From Plantago ovata (lineage: Eukaryota > Streptophyta > Magnoliopsida > Lamiales > Plantaginaceae), in NCBI GenBank assembly GCA_028274465.1, contig CM051457.1, forward strand, positions 29,361,313 through 29,425,312: 64,000 nucleotides of DNA, read 5' to 3'. A program made the position numbers and the translations under genes. Shown piece by piece: positions 1 through 11,170 of this stretch. Each line of letters opens with the position of its first letter. The first letter of the stretch is position 1. Below the pieces are notes generated by a model, which ran no database searches, was not told the origin of the DNA, and was given only the letters and a program-made list of their open reading frames with translations.

Positions 1-2062
1 CAGATGACACCTTACTTTTTTGCCAGGCGTCTAGAGGTGCAGCTATCGAGATAGAGGATATTCTCTATCGATATAGTTTAGCTTCTGGACAAGAGATTAA
101 CTTAGAGAAGTCGACGGTCGTCTTTAGTAGGAATACTACTGATGATAAAGTTGAGGAGATCAGGGGGTGTTTGGGGGTGTTTGCCTGTTAGAGTTGTTGA
201 GAAGCATGATAAGTATCTAGGTTTACCAACGCAGATGGGTAGATCGAAAAAAGAAATTTTTAGTTGGTTGAGGGATAGAGTGTGGGAAAGGGTCCAGGGC
301 TATGGGAGTAGGTTTCTTTCTAAAGCAGGGAAGGAGGTCTTAATTAAGTCAGTCATTCAAGCCATTCCTACTTATGTTATGAGTTGTTTCAAACTTCCCA
401 ATTCTTTGCTTAAAGAGATTGATTCTATCATTGCTAAGTTCTGGTGGGGTAATGGTAGTGCTAAAAAGATTCATTGGGTTAATTGGGACTCCTTGTGTGA
501 TTCTAAGAGAGATGGGGGTTTGGGGTTTAGAGACCTGCGGTCTTTTAATCAAGCTATGCTGGGTAAACAAGTCTGGAGGATAATCCACTATCCTGATTCC
601 CTACTTAGCCGAGTTTTAAGTCCAAGTACTTTCCTTCTTGTGATATTTTTGAGTGTGTTGTTAAAAGTAATGCCTCTTTTACTTGGCGTAGTATACTTGG
701 GAGTCTAGACATTGTGAAAGAAGGGACTAGGTGGCGTATTGGTAACGGTGAGAATGTTCGTGTTTGGGGAGATAATTGGATTCCTCGTGATTACATGCTT
801 AAGCCTATCACTCCTAATCTTGTTGAGGTTGATGATTTACGAGTTGGAGATTTAATTGATGAGGGCCAGTGGGAGGAGGAACTGGTGTCCTTGATTTTCT
901 GGGAGTGTGATAGATCGTTGATCCTACAAATCCCGGTGCCTGCTGCTGGTATGCCAGATATCCGAGTCTGGCACTATTCAAAACATGGACATTTTACAGT
1001 GGCTTCGGCATACCATTTGGCTCGACACCTCCTTAAACAGAAGCATAGCAACAGAGTGGGCAGCAGCAGTAGTGGTGTCGAACTGAATTGGAACTGGATT
1101 TGGCAGACTAGAGTCCCTCCAAAAGTAAAGATGTTTTTCTGGCGCGTAATGAGGGACTCATTGCCTGTGTTAGATAATCTAAATAAGCGTGGAATGAATA
1201 TATTTGATTTATGTCCTGTTTGCCAATCTTATTCTGAATCTATTATCCATGTGTTGCGTAGTTGCTCATATGCTCGGTTGTTTTGGGCAGTCTTTCCTTT
1301 TACTCAGGCTGAATTGGCTGGCTCTCGGGACATTACATTACAGGAGTGGATCCTACATGTCAGGAAGTCAGTGTCGGCGGATATGTTGGCCCTGTTCTTG
1401 GTCTCGTGTTGGAATATTTGGTCCCATAGGAATCAAGTGGTGCATCGGAAGGAGTGCTTGACGCTGCTGCATCAGTGGTGTTTGTACAAGACTATTTGCG
1501 TCGGTTCCAGGAGGCGAGAACTCTCTTTTCCGGTCCCAGGCCCCCAGACATCACTGGTAGATGGCAAGCTCCAGACCGTGGTGTGGTTAAATTGAATTTT
1601 GATGCGTCCGTGCGGAGTAATGGCACTGGTGCTCGACTTGGCATTGTTGCTCGTGATCATTCAGGTGTGGTGCTAGCTTGGAGGTCCACTTTTGTCCCTC
1701 ATATTCGTGACCCTTTGATAGCGGAGGCCTTAGCAGCAAAGGCTGCAATTAATTTGGGATGCGATTTGGGTTTGCACCATGTACTCATTGAAGGAGATTC
1801 ACTGCAGGTCGCACAACATTTTCAGAGTGATACCCCTTCCCTATCATCCATTGGCAATATTGTTGAGGAGTCTAGACTTTTGTTTTGTTCTTTTATTTCT
1901 ATTCGTTTTGCTTTTGTTCGTCGAACTTGTAATAAGCTTGCGCATATGCTAGCGCATGATTTAGACACAGACGGTGACGGCTCCTCCTTGCCTTTTGTTT
2001 CGCCTGATGATAGGCTTGATTCTGAGTAATACAAAGCAAAGTTCTTCTAAAAAAAAATAAAA
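1..2062 (+). mobile_element. L1-type LINE (non-LTR retrotransposon), 3' part
   Basis: The window opens inside the reverse transcriptase catalytic motif: frame 3 begins D-D-T-L-L-F, the end of a (Y/F)ADD box. Reverse transcriptase thumb, a zf-RVT zinc-binding region and a plant-type RNase H follow in that order, as in plant L1 elements. The coding part ends at a TAA near 2029, followed within about 20 bases by an A-rich tail (2049-2062), the usual LINE 3' end. Two frameshifts make it defective. The 5' part lies outside the window, so no target-site duplication can be scored. Confidence 0.9.
3..2029 (+). pseudogene. LINE ORF2 remnant: reverse transcriptase, zf-RVT, RNase H
   Basis: Three overlapping open stretches in three frames (to 708, 714-1595, 1454-2029) join into one ORF2 C-terminus. 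The first carries the KYLGLPTQMGRSKK and FWWGN...IHWVNWD motifs of plant LINE reverse transcriptases. The second carries the zf-RVT motif (W-Q-T-R-V-P-P-K, then C-P-V-C...H-V-L-R-S-C around 1100-1260). The third is an RNase H domain with NFDAS, AEALA and EGDS, the acidic active-site segments. Frame changes near 700 and near 1480 and an in-frame stop at 706 disable it. The RNase H domain itself reads through without stops. Confidence 0.88.
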
Positions 2063-2417
2063 ATGATAGATTAATTTGAAAAGTATTTTTATTATTTAAA
2101 CAAGTGTACATTGAAAAATCGGGATTTGAATGTGTGACAAACTTAATAAAATGATATTGGTGTGTGTAAATATGACCGATTTGAAATTGTATCGATTCAC
2201 CGAGATTTTTTTTCTTCATATATATGTATGTAGTATAATGTCATGAATGACTTTTTGATATGTTATTTAATTTTTATCACATGATTGAATTATATTGGGA
2301 TATTGGTACAAATATTAAGGAGTATCGTAATCTGTACGTGCATCCTTCAATCATGGCTAGTAGGTTCGGACAGGAAGTGAGGTCGTGTTTAAGTGCATTC
2401 GGGGGAGGGAGAGAGAC

Positions 2418-2625
2418 TAAACGAGGGGTGATCAAGTTTTGCTACGGTTATGAGGTTTGCACATGTCTTATATTTTATCATGCTTGGTGAGTGGTTTTGG
2501 CCTTTTGGGGGATTATGTCGGTGTGCATCTCTTATGCACTTTTGCCTTGTGTTTTGTAATTTTTAAACTTTTTCGTGTTTAATATATTTTGTTGTTTCAA
2601 AAGGGAAAAAAAAAAAAAAAAAAAC
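2418..2625 (+). mobile_element. 5'-truncated LINE 3' end with poly(A)
   Basis: This ends in a run of about 20 A (2606-2624). The stretch around 2477-2600 (ATCATGCTTGGTG, then GTGTGCATCTCTTATGCAC, then a T-rich tail) is found again at 61850-61968 in the same orientation. Two dispersed copies sharing a 3' end and an A-rich tail indicate severely 5'-truncated LINE insertions. No coding capacity is visible. Confidence 0.65.
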
Positions 2626-4841
2626 TGATCAAACACATGAATAATAGATACCGAACGGCAGCTTTTCATGAAAGAAAAATAATTTAGATAAGATCTACTC
2701 TCCTTATTTTCAATAAACCTTCCATAAACTTTAGATACTACATAGAGGCATAGACTGATTTTTGTTACACGATAAACAAGGTCATGACTAATTAAACTTA
2801 GGTATTCTAGATACTTTAGACCTGGCCTGCGAACTAGTCATGATCCAAGCGTAAAGGAATTCGTATTGGAATCTCAACAAATTGATATGAAAATGTTCTA
2901 ATATAGCCAATATCTAAATTAAAATTTCCTAATTTTAAAGCTCAAGATGGTGGTCAAGATTGAATCAACTTATATGAGGCAACCAACGCTCTATAAGATT
3001 CATGTAAGTTTTATTTGAATTTGCTAGTTAATAACCTACTCATGCATTGCAAAGAAGAATGTTTAAAATGCGTGGTGGACCAATGTTATCAAAGCATCAA
3101 TAATACATACAAAAGGCAAAGCATACATTGAAAGCTAAAGAGAATCAATATATTCACTTTTCTTCCTGTAGAGAGAGTTTTAGCAAGCTAAGCAGATCTC
3201 ATCTCACAGCTAGCTATCTAGCAGTTCTTCTGAAGAAGCAACATTACATATATACTTCGAGATATACTTATATAGATCGATCTATCCCAATTATATATAA
3301 CTATCATTTCATGCAACTATACTAAACCTACCGCGCGCCCATATATAAGCAAGTGTTATCACCAGGTAATTTATAAACCTTATTACTATAAATCTTTATA
3401 CGTATGTTTTAAACATAATGGCAATTACTTAATTTCAGTTTCTATTAATTGGGCATAAATCTATATATTCATTGGATTCATTTTGCAGACATCGATCAAC
3501 CACCAAATCAGATCTCAGTTAATTGTAATTAGCCCCAAAGTACAGGTAATTAATTGTTGTTCTCCATTTCAACTGTTTAGTTTTCTTGGCCCTCAAAGTC
3601 AAAGCCTTCTTCCGGCCTTAATTAACTAAATAGATCTTCCATCCCCTACTTAAGAGTTAAGAGCCCCTTGGCAAATATGTTACCAAGATGTTCCTAAAAC
3701 ACAATATTTTTAAGAAGAAAACTAAACCTTTTCTCATATTTTCTCATGCAGTTTAGAATTCTTTCTGTGTAATTGAAACATATACTGTATGTTAGGATGT
3801 TCTGTGACAAACACAATTAATATCAATATATAGCATTTAAAATAGATTAAAAACTATATTCATATGAACGAAACAAAAAAGGTCCACCTCTTTTTTTGAG
3901 ATATCATCCCTATAATTACTCAAAATTAAGCATGGTAACTCTAACTCTAGAACAATTTTAGGATGAGACGAGTGATCACGAGAAATTTTCAGTGTATAGG
4001 ACAAAGTGTGCGAAAAAAGTAGATGTACATATATTAATATGTGAGATCAACGTATCACCTATGTAGAAGATCAAAATTAACCACACTGGCACAAAAATGG
4101 GGACATGCTTGCACTCAAAGTCGGTATCTATCTATACTAATACTAACCAACAATTAAGATGGACTTTAACGAGATTGAGGATGGATCTCAAATAGGAATC
4201 CGTTTTGTGAAAGATCCTGGCTTTCATAACTTTGGTGGGTCTCCCAGATCCTAACTAAATTAATTAAATACTTGAACTTAGTTCTATTGGTTTGAGCACT
4301 CCTTATGGATGTTTTTTTGGGAGCTTAATTGAGATTTAAAGTCTCAATTAAACTTAAAAAATGTCTCCAATTGAGACTTTTATGGGGCTACTATTTAGTA
4401 GTGCATGACAATGAGCTACTATATTTAAGCCCCAACTATGGGACCCCGTAAAACCTCCAATAATATGGAGTAAATAAACCGTTTAAAATGAAAATAATAT
4501 CACGTAAATATTCAGTGTCCGTGAAACTTGTAATTTATTATTTTTGAATTTCTTTTACAAGTTTAGTTTTCTTCTTGAGAAAAACGAAACTACATAAAAC
4601 TCCCATTAAATGCATGTCATCTTTTAATACTTCTATTTTAAATATTTTTTATTTATTTTTTAACTTTGTACTTTGTCCTTAATTTGTTTTACTTGTTGTG
4701 TGCGCGCACAAATTAAACTTCATTGAGATCCACACGAAACATAAGTGACTAGTAACAAAATCCCCTTCTCGATCCCTCCCCTTCTTCAAACTCCATTTCG
4801 TATTTTCCATGGAGAAATTTCTGATCAAAGAAAGATAGAAC
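2626..4841. other. Intergenic, AT-rich; possible remnant of a spliced leader
   Basis: No coding region is recognisable. The only structured part lies at about 3150-3545: a donor-like CAG|GTAATT at 3365/3366, an acceptor TTTTGCAG ending at 3488, and a second donor CAG|GTAATT at 3545/3546. These would define a 57-base non-coding exon (3489-3545), which looks like the 5' UTR of a gene whose body is not here. The Copia insertion begins 1.3 kb further on. This reading rests only on splice-site appearance. Confidence 0.3.
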
Positions 4842-5211
4842 TGTAATGAAATTCAAGATCAATAATTCGTCGGCTCAGCAATTCCTTTAGCCCGGTTACC
4901 TATTCCAATCAAGTGCACCACCAAGACCACAAAGGTAGTCTACCACACAAGCCCAATAAAACACTAACACAAAGTATATGGAGTAGAGAAGGCACAAAGC
5001 AAAGAGGGAGGAGGAGGAAGAACACACAAAGCTTCCAAGATCTCTTTTCTTCTCTGTAAGTGTGGATCGATGGTAGTAGTATTTCACGGCTGCTGCCTTA
5101 CTAATGAAAAAGACTCATGTATATAGATGACTAGGGTTAGGGTAATGTTTTTGGGCTTGGGCAAATGGACTTGGTTAATTGGGCCAACACTAATGGGCCA
5201 ACTAATTAACA
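4842..5211 (-). repeat. Copia 3' LTR
   Basis: It is the near-identical partner of 10330-10702. The two LTRs differ by about eight one- to four-base indels and very few substitutions (one G/C near 5094). It starts TG and ends CA on the plus strand. Confidence 0.92.
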
Positions 5212-5225
5212 ATCTCCACCTTTGG
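5212..5225 (-). other. Copia polypurine tract
   Basis: Immediately inside the 3' LTR the minus strand reads CCAAAGGTGGAGAT and then TG of the LTR. This is the standard purine-rich plus-strand primer of plant Copia elements. Confidence 0.8.
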
Positions 5226-5577
5226 CCCACGATGGTGCACTAAGGACATAGGAACCGGAGGACTCATCACCGCCGACCCACCTACAAGTTCTCAAAGAAA
5301 ATGCAAGTGGAAGTTTGAGTATCCACAAAGAAAACTCTATGATCACAAAGATCAATGGGTAATAACCCGGGGCCGCACACACAAAGCATACAAAGCAAGT
5401 AGGCAATTACCATGCAAAGCAACACACAAAGCATGCAAAGCAATCACAAAGACATATATAAGCATAAACATACACAAAACATGCGATGCAACCACAAAGA
5501 TGACTATCAAGCATAGCAAACACAAAGTATGACATGCGAGATAATACATACACAAAGCAATCATCTAATATCAAAGT

Positions 5578-7149
5578 TTAACATCCTCTGACACGACAAA
5601 AGTTTATTAACAGGCAAACACTTAGTACCCATATCAGCAGGATTAAACTGAGAAGCAACCTTGGCCAACTTAATATACCCTTTTCAACTATATCACGAAT
5701 GAAATGGAACCTAACATTTATATGCTTAGTCCTATCATGAAACACAGGGTTCTTACAAAGGTGAATAGCAGATTGACTATCAGAGAACACAACCACATCT
5801 TGTTCAAGAAAACCAATTTCAGACACAAGACCCTTTAACCACATAGCTTCTTTGAAAGCTTCAGTAAGAGCAATATACTCAGCTTCAGTAGTAGATATGG
5901 AAACAATAGGTTGTAATTGAGATTTCCAACTAATGCACGAACCACAGAAGGTAAACACATAGGAAGTGGTGGATTTACCATTATCACTATCTTTAGCATA
6001 ATTAGAATCAGCATAGCCAACAAGTTTCACACCTTCAGAGCACTTAGAGAAAGTCAAGCCAAAATTCACAGATGATATCAAATATCTCAGAAGCCACTTC
6101 AAAGCATTCCAATGAGGCATACCAGGATTAGACATATATTGCTTAAACAACTCATAGGGTAAGCAAGATCAGGTCTAGAACTAACCATGAGGTACATAAC
6201 TGAACCTATAGCATTTGCATAAGGCACCTTCTTCATACTATTAATTTCAGAATCAGTCTTGGGAGACTGATACTTATTTAACACAAAGTGGGAAGCAAGA
6301 GGCACATCCGTAGGATCAGCAGACAACATGTTAAATTTACTCAAAATCTTTTCAACATATGAAATCTGATTTAACACAAGAGTAGATTTATTTCTATCCC
6401 TAACAATGTTTATGCCAAGAATCCTTTTGCATCTCCTAAGTCTTTCATAGCAAAGTTTTCACAAAGACACTTTTGCACATGCGCAATAGACTTCAAGCAA
6501 GGACTGATAATCAACATATCATCCACATAGATCAATAGAAACAAAGGCACAGAAGCAGTATTCTTAAAATACAAGCAAGGATCAGAATGACTTTTGACAA
6601 ATTCCAAAGATTGCATGCACTTGTCAATCTTATGTTCCATTGCCTAGGTGACTGTTTAAGACCATACAAAGACTTTTTCAACAGACACACATAATCACGC
6701 TTCTTGGGATCTACAAATCCCTCAGGTTGTTTCATATAAATCACCTTGTCAAGTTCACCATGCAAGAAAGCAGTAGTCACATCCATTTGTTTCATTTCCC
6801 AATCAAAATGAGCAACTAAAGCAAGTATCATTCTAACAGTAGTGAATTTAACAACAGGAGCAAAGATTTCAGCATAGTCTATTCCCTCCTTTTGAGTAAA
6901 TCCCTTAGCAACAAGCCTAGCTTTAAATCTAACATTTTCAGACTCTTCCTTAACCTTAAACAACCACTTACATTCCACAATAGAACAGTTATCAGGTTTA
7001 GGAACAAGAACCCAAGTTTCATTGACACGTAAGGAGTCCATCTCACTTTTCATGGCCACACGCCACTTATCAGATTGTTTAGATTTCAAAGCTTCATCAT
7101 AAGTTTTCGGTTCATTGCAAGCAAGAGATTCAAAACACATTGAAGGCAA
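5578..7149 (-). pseudogene. Copia reverse transcriptase and RNase H, frameshifted
   Basis: Minus-strand pieces 7149-6532, 6640-6410, 6377-6099 and 6150-5578 together form RVT_2 plus RNase H. The first opens with the NETWVLVPKP...KWLFKVK start of Copia reverse transcriptase and continues with FKARLVAKGFTQ...APVVK and QMDVTTAFLHGEL. The second has the YVDDML catalytic box. The last has the RNase H segment YADSNYAKD...STTEAEYIAL. Each boundary is a change of frame caused by a small indel, so no functional polyprotein can be read from this sequence as given. Confidence 0.9.
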
Positions 7150-7236
7150 AATCAGAAATATTGCTCACAAAGTCATTATTGAAAATATTTGGATTTTTCT
7201 TAGGAACTCTCTTTACTCTATCCCTAGTAAGGGCAT

Positions 7237-7395
7237 AGTCATGCAATTCATGTTCATCATGCTCATCATGCACATCATGCTCATTTGGCAAATTATCATG
7301 CACATTTTCATTAGACACCTCATGCTCATCTAACACATCATGCTCATCTAGCACATTATGTTCATCTAACACATTAGGCATATCAAGAGAATTTT
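7237..7395 (-). repeat. Degenerate DEH-coding minisatellite in Copia pol
   Basis: Between integrase and reverse transcriptase the minus strand encodes a run of acidic and histidine-rich repeats of the type L-D-E-H-(N/D/E)-V. The DNA is a diverged array built on CATCATGCTCAT-like units. It falls in the variable linker that separates the two enzymes in Copia polyproteins. Confidence 0.7.
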
Positions 7396-8454
7396 CATCA
7401 TGCTTAACAGGGAAATTAGCAGGCATGTGCTCCACCTAATGGAAGCACCATCAGATTTGGAACCAGAAACAGTCAAAGGCACAGATAAGCAAGGAAATTC
7501 AGTCTCATTGAATATCACATCTCTACTTATCACAACTTTAAAGCCAGGTTCATGTCTATTCCACAATCTATAACCCTTAACCCCTTCAGGATAACCCAAG
7601 AAAATACATTTCTTAGACCTAGGATCAAGTTTATCACCCTTTTGATGAACATATGCAGCACAACCAAATACTTTCACATTAGACAAATCAAGTGGTTTTC
7701 CAGTGAAAACAACTTCTGGGCATTTCCCTCCTAGGGGAACAGAAGGCGACCTATTTATGAGATAAGTCGCAGCACATAAAGCTTCACCCCAAAACTTCTT
7801 AGAGAGCCCAGATGAGGCCAACATACACCTCACTTTCTCTAGAAGAGTTCTATTCATTCTTTCAACAACACCATTTTGTTGCGGGGTGTAAGGAACAGTT
7901 CTATGACGCTTAATACCAAAAGAAGCACATAAACCATCAAGTTCCTTATTGCAAAACTCAAGACCATTATCAGTTCTAAGCACTTTAATTTTCTTTCCTG
8001 ATTGTATCTCAACAAGAACCTTCCAGTTTTTAAACTTATCAAAAACATCAGATTTTCTTTCTAACAGACAGACCCAAACTTTTCGGGAAAAGTCATCAAT
8101 CAAAGACAAGAAATAGTGTTTCCCTCCATGAGTAGAGACACTAGCAGGACCCCACACATCCGCATGAACATATTCAAGCACATCAGAACACTTAGTCACA
8201 TTGGGGTAAGAGGAAACGGGGAACTTAATCTTGTGTTGTTTACCTAAAACACATGATTCACAAAATTGCACAGAAGTCACACAATCATCACCAAAATGAC
8301 CACTCCTATGCATGATGTCAAGACCTTTATTACTCATATGTCCTAACCTATTATGCCATAACACAGATTTATCATCTTTCACAGCATTCACATAGCCAAG
8401 AACAGGTTCAGCACGACAAACATACAAGTTATTTTTCTTTTCAGCCTTAAACAA
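7366..8454 (-). pseudogene. Copia integrase region
   Basis: This is an open frame of about 360 codons. It contains the GAG-pre-integrase zinc finger (W-H-N-R-L-G-H...C-E-S-C-V-L-G-K) and the integrase core with HADVWGP, LIDDFSRKVW, RTDNGLEF and the glutamate in Q-Q-N-G-V-V-E-R-M-N. A C-terminal part follows (VKVFGCAAYVH, FLGYPEGVKGYR). The three catalytic acidic residues appear present. It is out of frame with both gag and reverse transcriptase, and it ends in the repetitive linker. Confidence 0.9.
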
Positions 8455-8628
8455 AACAAGAGAAACCCTTCAAGATTTTCATAGTCCCATTCCCCCACTT
8501 TCCCTCCAAACCATCATCCTCAAGAGCAGCACAAGAAAGCAAATTATAGCGCAAATCAGGAACATGGCGCACATTCTTCAAAGTAAACACAGAGCCAGAA
8601 GAAAACTTAAGACATACATCACCCGTTC

Positions 8629-9647
8629 CTAAGACATTGCACTTTTCTCATTTGCTAAAGACACATAGCAATTTTCAAGCTCTTTATAATTAGAAAACAA
8701 ATTTCTAAAAGGAGACATGTGGAAGGTACAACCAGAATCAATTAACCACTCATGTTCAGACAAGGAGGTCACAGAGTTCACATAACCATGATCACATAGC
8801 ATTAACACATCACCCATATCATGAATAGCCACATTAGCATGCGCATTAACCTTTTTGGGACAATCTTTAATAAAGTGATTTGGATCACCACAATTGTAAC
8901 ACTTTCTTTTCCTAGACTTAGACCTCCTCTTTGCTTGCACAAAAGGTTTCTTACCATTGTTATCATGCTTTTGGTGTTGACTCCTAGTTTGAGACCTACC
9001 CCTCACATGCATAACCTCACCAGAATCTCTAGAAGAACTAGCACCACCTTTATTTTGTAACAAATCAAGTTCTTTGTTTTTCAAGCCATTCACAACAATA
9101 TCAAGAGTAATATTATCTCTACCATACTTAATAGCAGATTTAACATCATTGTATGAATCAGGAATAGCATTCAACAAAATAATAGGCGTGTATTCATCTA
9201 TATGCTCATCACCAGACATCTTAATATCTTGTACCAACTTAGTGAACACATCAAGATTCCAATCAATATCCTTAGTTAAATCAAGTTTAAACCTAAAGAA
9301 TCTTTCAAGTAAGAGCATCTTTCCAGGCAAAGAGGTATCAGTGTACAGTTCAACAAGTTTATTCCAAAGCTCTTTAGCAGATTCAAGAATTCCAACCTCC
9401 TAATCACAGAGTCAGAAAGATACAAATAAATAGTAGAGCATGCCAATTCATTCAGATCAGATTGTTTCTCCTCATCATCAGTAGCAGAATATTTTCCAGT
9501 AATTGCTTTATAACATTTCTGTTGCTGTAGGGCACACTTAACTTTCTGTCCCCAAACATCAAAATTATTTTTACCGTTAAATGGAATTATGCCATACATA
9601 ATGGAAGCCATAAAAAACGAGAAAATAAAAAATGCCACAGAATGCAA
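8629..9647 (-). pseudogene. Copia gag with CCHC knuckle and protease
   Basis: The N-terminus lies in 9647-9276 and contains IIPFNGKNNFDVWGQKVK, the usual start of Copia gag (UBN2-type). A frameshift near 9300-9390 moves the frame to 9330-8629. That part carries the knuckle C-Y-N-C-G-D-P-N-H-F-I-K-D-C and then the aspartic protease motif WLIDSGCTFHM. Gag and protease are contiguous, as expected. Confidence 0.88.
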
Positions 9648-10313
9648 TCACATAACCAGCCGGAGCATCCGGACTAACAGAAAATAAACAGCACGGCTCC
9701 AACCTATACCGGGGCACCCGGTCACTAAGGGTTTTAAGCCAATTTACCTGAGCTAAATTTTCTGACTGAAAATTTAGACTTACCGAGCGTAGCTGGAGTA
9801 CGCAAGAGCGGAAGCAGAAGAATAAGATAATTGTAGAGGCAGACACGTAGCTGGCCTCCAAAAAACCAAATCTCAATAGCAACAAATGCTAGCAGCAGCA
9901 GCAGCAACAAAACGTCCAACAGCAAATTGAACCGAAAACTTGCAGCAATCCACAGGGACAGACCAGTCAGCACAGCAACAGAGCCCGAACTGAACAACAA
10001 GGCAAGGAGTGGACCAATTCGGCGGCTCCAAATCAACAACTGATCGATCTGACTTCCCAGATCGAGATCTGACTTCCCAGATCGAGCACGCACCACAGGA
10101 GCAACACGGACGGATCCAGACTGCGAAGAAACAGAGCACGATCTGAACGGAAACACTATCGATCGATCTGGGCAACAATCCAAAACGGGACAGACCGCGA
10201 ACGGACAGCAACGAACCCAATCAAAGATCGATGGGTCGATCGATCTGACTCCAAGCGAATTTGGGACAAACCCAAATCAGCCACGAATCCGAACTAAGAC
10301 GAATTAACAATAA

Positions 10314-10329
10314 CTAGCTCTGGTGCCAC
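10314..10329 (-). other. Copia primer-binding site
   Basis: Directly inside the 5' LTR the minus strand reads G-TGGCACCAGAGCTAG. This matches the common plant Copia site TGGTATCAGAGC, complementary to the 3' end of initiator tRNA-Met, apart from two positions. Confidence 0.75.
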
Positions 10330-10702
10330 TGTAATGAAATTCAAGATCAATAATTCGTCGGCTCAGCAATTCCTTTAGCCCGGTTAACCTATTCCAATCA
10401 AGTGCACCACCAAGACCACAAAGGTAGTCTACCAACACAAGCCCAATAAAACACTAACACAAATATATGGAGTAGAGAAGGCACAAAGCAAAGAGGGAGG
10501 AGGAGGAAGAACACACAAAGCTTCCAAGATCTCTTTTCTTCTCTGTAGTGTGGTCGATGGTAGTAGTATTTCACGGCTGCTCCCTTACTAATGAAAAAGA
10601 CTCATGTATATAGATGACTAGGGTTAGGGTAATGTTTTGGGCTTGGGCAAATGGACTTGGTTAATTGGGCCAACAACTAATGGGCCAACTAATTAATTAA
10701 CA
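10330..10702 (-). repeat. Copia 5' LTR
   Basis: It is the partner of 4842-5211. It starts TGTAATG and ends AATTAACA on the plus strand. Just inside the element (10046-10085) lies a tandem duplication of a 20-base unit beginning GATCTGACTTCC in the untranslated leader. Confidence 0.92.
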
Positions 10703-11170
10703 AGACAATACCATAGGAATTCCTCCGTTCGGGCCAAAGAAGCAATGTAACTCGGTAATAGGGTATGTTTTTTTTTCACTTGAAATTCAGTTCATTATCA
10801 AATAGGTTCAACTCAATCCAGTGAGTTCGTAGCTTTTTAATTGACAGAGCCCAAGTCACAAAATTGATCACAGATTTCCAGATAGACTAATTATCACTAA
10901 GGCTAAAATAGAATACCAAACACGAAAGTGAAAGCAATAATTTTGGATTACAATTTTCATAAGTCATTAATAGAACTGATCAAGCCAATTGAATATCAAC
11001 AGGTTAAATAAACATTATTATCACAATCACCTCTTTAGAAGTTAACATTATATATGGCACTTCATGGGCTATCGATAATAATACATCATTGGCACGCAAC
11101 TTTTTACTGAATAGATCAATTGAATTGCGCAATATTAAATTATGTGCTGGGAATATTTTGACAGGTTAAA
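10703..11170 (+). other. 5' flank of R1-like locus A
   Basis: This is non-coding sequence between the Copia element and the first ATG of locus A. It ends TTTTGACAGGTTAAA-ATGG, which matches the 3' splice site plus start context seen at loci B, C and D. The leader intron of the family is therefore probably conserved here, but the Copia insertion has probably separated it from its upstream exons. Confidence 0.5.

Larger units (their letters stand above)
4842..10702 (-). mobile_element. Ty1/Copia LTR retrotransposon, nearly full length
   Basis: Two direct LTRs of about 370 bases begin TGTAATG and end AATTAACA on the plus strand. Reading on the minus strand the order is 5' LTR (10702-10330), primer-binding site, gag with CCHC knuckle, protease, integrase, reverse transcriptase, RNase H, polypurine tract, 3' LTR (5211-4842). 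Integrase before reverse transcriptase is the Copia order; the integrase resembles the Tork/Tnt1 group, though I assign the clade only tentatively. Flanks are AGAAC on the left and AGACA on the right, so the 5-base target duplication is at best imperfect. Several frameshifts break the single polyprotein. Confidence 0.93.
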
